From: Flammeovirga sp. SJP92
Lineage (GTDB): Bacteria > Bacteroidota > Bacteroidia > Cytophagales > Flammeovirgaceae
Direction: 5' to 3'
NCBI RefSeq assembly: GCF_001583495.1
Contig: NZ_LQAQ01000043.1
Location: 1 to 64,000 of the forward strand
DNA: 64,000 bases
Shown here: piece after piece, positions 57,150-64,000 of the stretch
How the letters are laid out: every line of letters starts with the position of its first letter
Numbering within the stretch: the stretch's first letter is position 1
Made by a program: the position numbers and the translations under genes
Notes under the pieces: generated by a model
Databases searched by the model: none
The model's input: the letters and a program-made list of their open reading frames with translations, nothing else
Told to the model about the DNA's origin: nothing

Positions 57150-59177
57150 ATGATTTCAATAGAAAATAAGTGTGCGGATAATATAAGAATTCTATCAGCA
57201 GCAATGGTAGAACAAGCAAAATCAGGCCATCCAGGTGGTGCTATGGGTGGTGCTGATTTTATCAATATTCTTTATAGCGAATATTTAAAATTTGATCCAC
57301 AAGATCCGCATTGGCATGCAAGAGACCGTTTCTTTTTGGATCCAGGACATATGTCAGCGATGCTTTATGGACAGTTGGCATTATTGGGGAAATACTCTAT
57401 TGAAGAATTAAAGCAATTCAGACAGTGGGGAAGTCCTACATCAGGTCACCCGGAAGTGGACGTGGATCGAATGATTGAGAATACATCAGGACCTTTAGGA
57501 CAAGGCCATGTTTTTGCCGTAGGTTCAGCAATTTCAGAAAGATTCTTGGCTTCACGATTTGGTAAAGTAGTAGAGCATAAAACATATGCTTACATCTCTG
57601 ATGGAGGTATTCAAGAAGAAATTTCACAAGGTGCAGGTAGAATTGCAGGTCACTTAGGTTTAAGTAACTTGATTTTATTCTATGATGCCAATGATATTCA
57701 ATTATCAACAACTGTAGAGGAAGTAACAACAGAAGATACAGCAAAGAAGTATGAAGCTTGGCATTGGAATGTTATCACAATCAATGGTAATGATTCTACT
57801 GAAATTAGAAAAGCATTAGATGCCGCTCATGCCGAAAGAGAACGCCCAACTTTGATTATTGGTAAGACGATAATGGGAAAAGGTGCTGTTCAAGAAGGAG
57901 GAGAAAATTTTGAGGGGAAATGTTCTACACACGGTCAGCCTCTTTCAAAATCAGGTGCAAGCTTTGAGCAAACTATTAAAAATTTAGGGGGAGATCCTGA
58001 TAACGCTTTTGAAATTTTTGATGAAGTAGCTTCTTATTACCAAAAGGTAATTGACATTAAAGAAGATCAAGCACGTCAAGCAAAAGCACAGGAAGAAAGC
58101 TGGAAAGAGGAATACCCTCAACTAGCGGAGAAGTTGGAGAAATTCTATGCAAGAGATACTTCAAGTGTAGATTGGGCAAACATCACACAAGTGGAAGGTG
58201 CAGCAACAAGAGCAGCATCAGGTAAAGTAATGTCTCATCTAGCGACTCGTTTAGATAACATGATTGTGGCTTCTGCAGATTTAGCGGATAGTGATAAAAC
58301 GGAAGCTTTCTTGAAGAAAACAACTCCATTCCAGAAAGGTGATTTCTCTGGAGCGTTCCTTCAAGCAGGTGTTTCTGAGTTGACAATGGCGGCAATCATG
58401 GTAGGTATGGGCTTACATGGAGGTGTGATTCCAGTTTGTGCTACATTCTTCGTATTCTCGGATTACATGAAGCCGGTATTAAGAATTGCTTCTCTGATGA
58501 AAACACCAGTGATCTTTATGTGGACTCACGATTCATTCAGAGTGGGTGAGGATGGACCAACGCACCAACCTATTGAGCAAGAAGCACAACTTCGATTATT
58601 AGAAAAATTAAAAAATCACTCTGGGAAAAGAAGCTTTATTGCATTGCGTCCAGCAGATTGTTTTGAAACGACAGAAGCTTGGAAATTTGCAGTAGAATCA
58701 GTGGACCGCCCTGTAGGTCTTATTTTCTCAAGACAAAATATTAATGAAGTGGCTCCAAGCACTCAACGTTTGGAAGACCAATCAAAATTGAATAAAGGTG
58801 GATATGTTGCGGTTCAAAATGCTGCGAATGTAGATATTCAATTAATTGCAAATGGATCGGAAGTAGGGACGTTAGCAGAAGTTGCAAAAATATTGAAATC
58901 AAAATATGATCTTTCATCTAAAGTAGTTTCTGTGCCATCTGAAGGATTATTCAGAGATCAGCCTAAAGATTACCAGAATGAAGTCATTTCAGAAGGTGTG
59001 AAATCTGTAGGTTTAACGGCAGGGTTACCAATTACTTTAGAGCAATTGGTCGATGGAGAAGTATATGGATTAGATCATTTTGGATACTCAGCACCTGCTT
59101 CAGTCTTGGATGAAAAATTTGGTTTTAAACCAGAAGGACTGGCAGAAAAAATTGCTCAACAACTAGAAATGGTATAG
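57150..59177 (+). CDS. tkt: Transketolase
   Basis: 675 residues, full length. Thiamine-diphosphate domain motifs are GHPGGAMGGADFINI and RDRFFLDPGHMSAMLYGQ. The cofactor motif of other transketolases (GDGxxxEG) is replaced here by SDGGIQEEISQGAG, a common variant. The second domain carries WTHDSFRVGEDGPTHQPIEQ, and the third has an alpha/beta fold. It transfers two-carbon units between xylulose 5-phosphate and aldoses. It completes the xylose cluster but is 226 bp from tal, with a hairpin between, so it may have its own promoter. A terminator follows at 59266. Confidence 0.95.
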   Translation: MISIENKCADNIRILSAAMVEQAKSGHPGGAMGGADFINILYSEYLKFDPQDPHWHARDRFFLDPGHMSAMLYGQLALLGKYSIEELKQFRQWGSPTSGHPEVDVDRMIENTSGPLGQGHVFAVGSAISERFLASRFGKVVEHKTYAYISDGGIQEEISQGAGRIAGHLGLSNLILFYDANDIQLSTTVEEVTTEDTAKKYEAWHWNVITINGNDSTEIRKALDAAHAERERPTLIIGKTIMGKGAVQEGGENFEGKCSTHGQPLSKSGASFEQTIKNLGGDPDNAFEIFDEVASYYQKVIDIKEDQARQAKAQEESWKEEYPQLAEKLEKFYARDTSSVDWANITQVEGAATRAASGKVMSHLATRLDNMIVASADLADSDKTEAFLKKTTPFQKGDFSGAFLQAGVSELTMAAIMVGMGLHGGVIPVCATFFVFSDYMKPVLRIASLMKTPVIFMWTHDSFRVGEDGPTHQPIEQEAQLRLLEKLKNHSGKRSFIALRPADCFETTEAWKFAVESVDRPVGLIFSRQNINEVAPSTQRLEDQSKLNKGGYVAVQNAANVDIQLIANGSEVGTLAEVAKILKSKYDLSSKVVSVPSEGLFRDQPKDYQNEVISEGVKSVGLTAGLPITLEQLVDGEVYGLDHFGYSAPASVLDEKFGFKPEGLAEKIAQQLEMV

Positions 59178-59265
59178 CTAAAATAGATTCTGCGATAAGA
59201 ACATTGGAAAGGAATTTACATTCACGAAACCTAAGCCAGTAAATACCTTTCCGGTTTTACTCTGT

Positions 59266-59299
59266 AAAAATGGACCCTCTATGAGGATCCATTTTTTTT
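59266..59299 (+). terminator. Rho-independent terminator of tkt
   Basis: ATGGACCCTC (59270-59279) pairs with GAGGATCCAT (59283-59292), with one mismatch and a 3-nt loop, followed by T7. Confidence 0.8.
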
Positions 59300-59332
59300 G
59301 TTCTAAAATCCAATATATATTTCAAATGACTC

Positions 59333-60472
59333 CTATAAAAACTCAGTAGTAATACTATCATTGTTTTCACCAAGAAAAGGAGACCCTTTCGTATTTTTAA
59401 TCACTTTACCATCAATTTTAATCGGACAGCGCGTAGTTTGATATTGATAATTGTCAGACATTTCAACAGTTTGCAGCATGTCCAGTACCTTAAATCCATC
59501 ATGCTCAAAAAGTCTTTCCCAATTCATCACATCGGCACACCAAATATCTGCGGGTTCTAAAATTGAAAGCCAGTGTTCTGTCGTATTTGTTTTCAGATGA
59601 TTGGCTAATTTTTGTTTGATTTCATCTCTTTGATCATACCAAGAGTTGAATTCTTGGTACTCCAATAAGTCCGGACAATCTAACAGTTCACCCAATTTGG
59701 GAATAGCTCCCATGGCTAGTGAAAGAAAACCGTTGGATGTTTCATAAATTCCATATGGAGCACCCAAGTAGGCATGGGCATTATTACTTTCCGTTCGTTG
59801 TGTAGGTTGTCCTCCGTCATGATAGAAAGTAGTGACGGTTTCAAATTGAAGATCAAGCATTGATTCAAGCATATTGACGCTCACTTTGCAACCTTTTCCT
59901 GTTTTTCCTTTTTGAACTAAACCTGCTAAAATTCCTTGTGCTAGATGTCCACCCGATAACATATCAGCCATAGCCAAACCTAATGGAACAGGTCCTTTGT
60001 TGGCGTTACCACTTAATGTTGTAACACCCGAAATTGCTTGAATTAGCAAATCTTGTCCCGGCTTCTTTTTCCAAGGACCTTCAGTACCATAGCCAGAGAT
60101 TTCACCGTAGACGATATTGGGATTTAAAACTTTGACGGTGTCATAATCTAAACCTAGTCTTTGTATCACTCCTGGTCGAAAGTTGTGCACCAATACATCT
60201 GCTTTTGAAATCAATTGCAGTACTTTTTTCTTATCAAGGTTATTTTTTAAATCAGCACAGAAGCTCTCTTTATTTCTATTGATTGCCCTGAAGATAGAAG
60301 ACTCCCCGTTCATGTTTACATTTGAAATATACATTGAACGACAAGAATCTCCCGTTTCCGGCTTCTCCACCTTAATTACTCTAGCACCAAGATCTGCGAG
60401 TTTTAAAGTACAGCATGGACCGGAAAGGTATTGGCTGAGATCAATAATGAGTACGTCTTGTAGTGGTTTCAT
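59333..60472 (-). CDS. Class III CoA-transferase (CaiB/BaiF family), second of a tandem pair
   Basis: 379 residues. It is aligned throughout with the preceding gene (positions of motifs match from residue 1 to about 180). CaiB/BaiF motifs include [20 protein letters not shown] near the start, the [17 protein letters not shown] segment and the catalytic Asp D170 in [15 protein letters not shown]. The family moves CoA between carboxylic acids, for example formyl-CoA:oxalate or carnitine-type donors, in the cytosol. The acids used here are unknown. Its ATG overlaps the upstream stop (ATGA), so the two are translationally coupled and may form a heteromer. Confidence 0.88.
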   Translation of the reverse strand: MKPLQDVLIIDLSQYLSGPCCTLKLADLGARVIKVEKPETGDSCRSMYISNVNMNGESSIFRAINRNKESFCADLKNNLDKKKVLQLISKADVLVHNFRPGVIQRLGLDYDTVKVLNPNIVYGEISGYGTEGPWKKKPGQDLLIQAISGVTTLSGNANKGPVPLGLAMADMLSGGHLAQGILAGLVQKGKTGKGCKVSVNMLESMLDLQFETVTTFYHDGGQPTQRTESNNAHAYLGAPYGIYETSNGFLSLAMGAIPKLGELLDCPDLLEYQEFNSWYDQRDEIKQKLANHLKTNTTEHWLSILEPADIWCADVMNWERLFEHDGFKVLDMLQTVEMSDNYQYQTTRCPIKIDGKVIKNTKGSPFLGENNDSITTEFL

Positions 60473-61617
60473 TTCATTAAATTAAATTCTTTTGAAATCT
60501 GTTCAGTATGTTCACCCACACGAGGAGCTGCAGTTTTTGAGAACAGCTTTTGATCGTTGATTTGAATGGGAGATCGGGTCGTATGTACTTTTTCACCATT
60601 GGTCAGCGTAACCACTTGATCAAAAGACAAGACTTTATAACCTTCATGTTCGAGAAGGTTTTTGTAATCCAATACCTCAGCACACCAAATATCTTCAGCT
60701 TCCATTTTCTTGATCCAATGTTCAGATGAATGAGAGGCAAAAAAGTGCTTTAATATAAACATAATTTCATCTCTATTTTCAAACCATAAATCAGGATCTT
60801 GGTATTGCAGAAGTTGTTCGCATTCCAATACCTCACCTAGTTTAATCAATGATCCCATGGCTAACACAATATGTCCATCGGAAGTAGGGTATACTCCGTA
60901 AGGGGCACTTAAATAGGCGTGGGCATTTCCTTCTTTTGTTCTTTCAGGCAGGGCTTTTGGTTCATTCAAATAGGTAGTGATCACCTCAAATTGAAAATCA
61001 AGCATTGATTCTAAAAGGCTCACTTCGATTAATGCTCCTTTCCCAGTTTTATTTCTTCTGACTAATCCCGCCAAAATTCCTTGAGTAAGGTGTGTGCCAC
61101 AATAAATATCAGCTACAGCCAATCCCATTGCAGTTGGCGTGTCATTTCTATCACCTGTAAGGTGAGTGAGGCCTGAAACACTCTGTGCCAGAAGGTCTTG
61201 TCCTGGTTTTTTTACCCAAGGCCCTTCAGTTCCATATCCCGTGACCGAAGCGTAAATCAGTGCAGGGTTGATCGCTTTGACAGTAGTATAATCCAATCCA
61301 ATTTTTTCCATTACGCCAGGTCGGAAGTTATGCGTCATTACATCGGCTTGAGCGATCAACTTTTTGACGTTTTCAAGATCTTCAGGATCTTTCAAGTTGG
61401 CGGCATAGGATTCTTTATTTCGATTGACAGTATGAAATACCAAACTGCTATTGTCAACAAATAGGTTTTTGATTGCGATTTGCCTTCCACCTTCACCATG
61501 GATTGGGCGTTCTATTTTAATCACTCTAGCACCTAAATCTGCTAGTTTTAAGCCAGCGGAGGGGCCTGCCATAAATTGACAGAATTCAAGTACTAGAATT
61601 CCTTCTAATGGAAGCAT
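60469..61617 (-). CDS. Class III CoA-transferase (CaiB/BaiF family), first of a tandem pair
   Basis: 382 residues from ATG 61617. An upstream ATG at 61674 is in frame, but its 19 codons read through the CACTGTAAACTAAG repeat arm, so 61617 is preferred. It matches the next gene in length and motifs: [40 protein letters not shown], and catalytic D170 in [15 protein letters not shown]. It carries out a CoA transfer between carboxylic acids in the cytosol, substrates unknown. The next gene overlaps its end by 4 bp. The upstream gap to the solute-binding-like gene is 586 bp, almost entirely repeat DNA, so promoter position is unclear. Confidence 0.87.
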   Translation of the reverse strand: MLPLEGILVLEFCQFMAGPSAGLKLADLGARVIKIERPIHGEGGRQIAIKNLFVDNSSLVFHTVNRNKESYAANLKDPEDLENVKKLIAQADVMTHNFRPGVMEKIGLDYTTVKAINPALIYASVTGYGTEGPWVKKPGQDLLAQSVSGLTHLTGDRNDTPTAMGLAVADIYCGTHLTQGILAGLVRRNKTGKGALIEVSLLESMLDFQFEVITTYLNEPKALPERTKEGNAHAYLSAPYGVYPTSDGHIVLAMGSLIKLGEVLECEQLLQYQDPDLWFENRDEIMFILKHFFASHSSEHWIKKMEAEDIWCAEVLDYKNLLEHEGYKVLSFDQVVTLTNGEKVHTTRSPIQINDQKLFSKTAAPRVGEHTEQISKEFNLMK

Positions 61618-61643
61618 TTTATATAAATTAAGATTGTAAAATG

Positions 61644-62032
61644 CACTGTAAACTAAGTTATCATCAACTTTCAAATGATGATCCTACTATCATTTAAGGT
61701 CCTACTTTCAATCATCTTTCTTCTTCATTTTTGTCTTGAAACAAAAACGAAGCAAAAAATTCAAGGCTTAGAAGTCAAAAGCTAAATTTCATTCCTTTCA
61801 CCTAAATGATTTTAAACTCGCTAAAGCTCAAACAAGAAAATCATTCTTAACGGCTCAATACATGAAATTCTTAACACTTTTCCCTTCAAGGCCGATAAAA
61901 GTACTACCATACAAATTTTGTAGTAAGACCACTAGTACGAATGTTAAAGGGAAGTGTTATTTGTGGTCTATTGATCATCAGAAATCTCCTGATTTCTAAA
62001 CACTATAAATATTTGAAACGTAGTTTACAGTG
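61644..62032. repeat. Inverted-repeat bounded element with ends CACTGTAAACTAAG
   Basis: The left end (61644-61657) and the inverted right end (GTAGTTTACAGTG, 62020-62032) match with one difference. The right part is homologous, inverted, to the short element at 31140-31208. The left interior (61717-61815) is homologous, inverted, to 26501-26600. A further internal pair, AACACTTTTCCCTT and AAGGGAAGTGTT near 61876 and 61948, can fold as well. It has no ORF of its own. It directly abuts the next MITE. Confidence 0.7.
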
Positions 62033-62034
62033 AA

Positions 62035-62197
62035 TTAAGTACTAAGCCAAAAATAAATGATAATTAATTCTTAGTTATTTTTTGTGAGTACAACGCTCAA
62101 AAACGTATAAATAGTGGTTCTATTTAAAGTTTTTGCAAGGCAGTAATCGGAAAAAATAATATGAATTAGTATTATATAATTTTGTCTTAGTACTTAA
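62035..62197. repeat. TTAA-bounded 163-bp MITE-like element
   Basis: The 18-bp terminal inverted repeats are TTAAGTACTAAGCCAAAA (62035-62052) and the complement of TTAAGTACTAAGACAAAA (62180-62197), differing at one base. The interior matches the reverse complement of the element at 32596-32841. It has no ORF. It ends 6 bp before the stop codon of the next gene at 62204. Confidence 0.85.
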
Positions 62198-62203
62198 GAT
62201 TAT

Positions 62204-63352
62204 TTATTCGTTGGTAACACAAAGTGACTCTTCGTAAATACTATTCAAGAGATCAAGTAATTTTCTTTCATCACCTCCATGCATCATATATTCTCTGATT
62301 GGTGCACCTGCACGATCTTGGAAATACATATGTCCGTGATACCTTGGTCTTAAAAAGGCTCTGTCTAATGCAGGTAGAGTGTCTTTGAAAAACTGATCTG
62401 ATACTGCGTTGGTATGTTCATCCAACCAAGCAGCTCTATGTCCAGGTTGACCGCCATTATCGAAGAAAATGCCTTTTTGATTGTCTGGGTGAGCGGCATA
62501 TTCAGCAAACTTACTTGCCCATTCTACTTCTTTACATTTAGACGAAATTGCTAATCCGGTACCGCCTAAAGTTGAAATCAATTTTTGCTCATTGATGGCC
62601 ACCATATCATGAAACTTCAATAGTTTTCTAGCATATCCTTTTCTAGAATAATTCGTGTATCCATAAGCAAAAGGAGAATAGATGTACTCATCAGTTTGTG
62701 TCATTTTTTCATACACTGTAATGGGGTTCCAATCATAGCTTTCAGGTCGAATATTTTCACCCAGATCTCTTAACATTCTCAATGCTTTCAAGCCGACTTC
62801 ATCAGATATTACTTTATCTTTTGAAACACAGACATCTTCACCTAAAGTTGAACAGACCATGTAAAAGCTCATCAATGTATCTTGTGGAATACCTGGTATG
62901 GCTACTTTACCCGTTTTCGATAATTCGACTAAATCATCCCATGTTTCAGGTAATTTCAAACCTTCTTTCTCAAAAAGATCAGGACGGCTAGCAGCAACAG
63001 GAGTAGCAGCATCAATAGCTAACGCCCATTGCTGTTGGTCATAACTGTAACTTTCATGAGATCGGCCAACACTGTTTTCAGCTTGGTCATCCAAAAAAGC
63101 TTTACTGAGTAATGTATTTAGGGGTTGAATTACTTGAGTTCTTGCTGCAAAACCAGCCCATGGGTGATCAATAATTAAGAAATCAAATCTTTCTGCCAAC
63201 TGATCGATAGGTTCATCAGCAAAAGCTTGCAATGATCTTTTCTCCCATTTTATATCTACTTCAGGATGAAGTTCTGAAAAACGCTGTGCACAGGCTACAA
63301 TGGATGTAAAACCTCTTGAGTGGTTCCAAGTAATGCCTTTTAATTGTTTCAT
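62204..63352 (-). CDS. Solute-binding-fold protein (family 1) lacking a signal peptide
   Basis: 382 residues. It resembles the extracellular solute-binding proteins of sugar ABC transporters: ACAQRFSELHPEVDIKWEKR, LPETWDDLVELSKTGKVAIP, LGGTGLAISSKCKEVEWASK and FFDNGGQPGHRAAWLDE. It begins MKQLKGITWNHSRGFTSIVA, with no hydrophobic signal or lipobox, and no transporter genes adjoin it. It may be cytosolic and could bind a small ligand or serve as an enzyme-associated binding protein. The upstream aldehyde dehydrogenase gene is 24 bp away on the same strand, so cotranscription is likely. Confidence 0.75.
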   Translation of the reverse strand: MKQLKGITWNHSRGFTSIVACAQRFSELHPEVDIKWEKRSLQAFADEPIDQLAERFDFLIIDHPWAGFAARTQVIQPLNTLLSKAFLDDQAENSVGRSHESYSYDQQQWALAIDAATPVAASRPDLFEKEGLKLPETWDDLVELSKTGKVAIPGIPQDTLMSFYMVCSTLGEDVCVSKDKVISDEVGLKALRMLRDLGENIRPESYDWNPITVYEKMTQTDEYIYSPFAYGYTNYSRKGYARKLLKFHDMVAINEQKLISTLGGTGLAISSKCKEVEWASKFAEYAAHPDNQKGIFFDNGGQPGHRAAWLDEHTNAVSDQFFKDTLPALDRAFLRPRYHGHMYFQDRAGAPIREYMMHGGDERKLLDLLNSIYEESLCVTNE

Positions 63353-63376
63353 ATTTATTTTGTTTTATAAAATAGT

Positions 63377-64000
63377 TTATTCATAATTCATATAGATGGC
63401 TCTCTTCTGCAGGTACTGTTCAATACCATAAATGCCATCTTCGCCACCAATACCACTTGTTTTATGCCCTGAGTGAAAGCCTTGTATATAACCTACAATT
63501 CCCTTGTTGATGAAAATAGTGCCTACTTGAAGTTCATTGATTGACTTCATAATTGTTTTATGATTTTGAGTGAAAAGGTAAGCGGATAAACCTTCCTCTC
63601 TTTCATTTAATGTCGCCTTCGCTTCCTCATAACCTGAGACTTTCATGATGGGCAGTACCGGGCCAAACAATTCATTTTGAAGTGTAGCATGGTCTTTCTT
63701 GACATTGGTTAAAATGGTAGGTTCGTACCAGTTCCCGTTTTCAAAATAATCACCCTCTGGCTTTTTACCACCAAGCACTAATTCAGCACCTTGCTCCACG
63801 TTTTCCATCACTAATTCATGTACTCGGCTTAACCCTTTGGTACTGACATTGGGTCCCATATTCACATTGGTCATTGGATCACCTACAGTAATTTGCTTCG
63901 TTCTTTCAATGACCTTTTCAGTAAATTCATCCGCAATTTTTTCATGAACAAAAAGCATTTCATTACAAATACAAACCTGTCCACAGTTAGCGTATCTTGA
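63377..64000 (-). CDS. Aldehyde dehydrogenase, C-terminal part (gene enters from right edge)
   Basis: 207 codons are visible, in frame to the window end. The first visible residues, [14 protein letters not shown], contain the catalytic cysteine of NAD(P)-dependent aldehyde dehydrogenases in the GQVC motif, as in AldA-type lactaldehyde/glycolaldehyde dehydrogenases. [20 protein letters not shown] is the conserved ELFGPV region. The usual C-terminal [16 protein letters not shown] follows. It oxidises an aldehyde to an acid in the cytosol. Lactaldehyde from fucose breakdown is one possible substrate, unconfirmed. The N-terminal part is outside the window. It precedes the solute-binding-fold gene by 24 bp. 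Confidence 0.88.
   Translation of the reverse strand, partial: SRYANCGQVCICNEMLFVHEKIADEFTEKVIERTKQITVGDPMTNVNMGPNVSTKGLSRVHELVMENVEQGAELVLGGKKPEGDYFENGNWYEPTILTNVKKDHATLQNELFGPVLPIMKVSGYEEAKATLNEREEGLSAYLFTQNHKTIMKSINELQVGTIFINKGIVGYIQGFHSGHKTSGIGGEDGIYGIEQYLQKRAIYMNYE

Noticed and set aside
61618-61674. ATG at 61674 as the CoA-transferase start
   Set aside because: The added 19 codons lie in the repeat arm, and from 61617 the protein aligns end to end with its paralogue.

Overview
This 64-kb window is from an AT-rich Bacteroidota chromosome. SusC/SusD pairs, a hybrid two-component regulator (HTCS), T9SS C-terminal sorting domains, TAnnTTTG-type promoters and weak Shine-Dalgarno sites all point there. 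The large glycan-degradation content (sulfatase, two GH29, GH2, GH94, GH3) and protein style suggest a marine Flammeovirga-like Cytophagales bacterium. The genus is an inference. No rRNA, tRNA, CRISPR array, phage or full transposon was seen.

Region 1 (1-31,125) is a polysaccharide utilisation locus (PUL). On the minus strand, reading from 16.9 kb down to 1, lie the HTCS sensor-regulator, SusC, SusD, a PKD/CBM surface lipoprotein, and two tandem Asp-box beta-propeller proteins, the second running off the window. On the plus strand follow two GH29 fucosidase-family proteins, an exported aldose 1-epimerase and a 1300-residue CBM/Ig-like T9SS surface protein. A GH2 beta-galactosidase (minus) and an S1-type sulfatase lipoprotein (plus) close the locus. 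Together they suggest uptake and trimming of a fucose- and galactose-containing, probably sulfated, glycan. No recognisable endo-hydrolase is visible, so the Asp-box pair are the best candidates for backbone cleavage.

Region 2 (31.4-41.5 kb) holds a membrane-anchored EF-hand protein, a PLP decarboxylase, and a tight three-gene minus-strand operon: exported GH3 beta-glucosidase, GPH sugar transporter, cytosolic GH94 phosphorylase. This operon looks like beta-glucan oligosaccharide use. A small PH-domain membrane protein follows.

Region 3 (41.6-51.5 kb) is mostly housekeeping: SbcC, a small unknown membrane protein, a MATE exporter coupled to bifunctional glutathione synthase, DinB, a VOC protein and an AraC regulator. 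Region 4 (51.7-59.2 kb) is a xylose cluster (xylA, symporter, xylB, transaldolase, transketolase). Region 5 (59.3-64 kb) is a minus-strand catabolic cluster: aldehyde dehydrogenase (partial), a solute-binding-fold protein without a signal peptide, and two tandem class III CoA-transferases.

Intergenic DNA is rich in small structured repeats. These include REP/REPIN-like hairpins, TTAA-bounded MITE-like elements (one carrying an 82-bp internal tandem duplication), a second inverted-repeat family ending in CACTGTAAACTAAG, a cloverleaf-forming palindrome cluster, and a perfect 103-bp tandem duplication of the signal-peptide end of the first GH29 gene.
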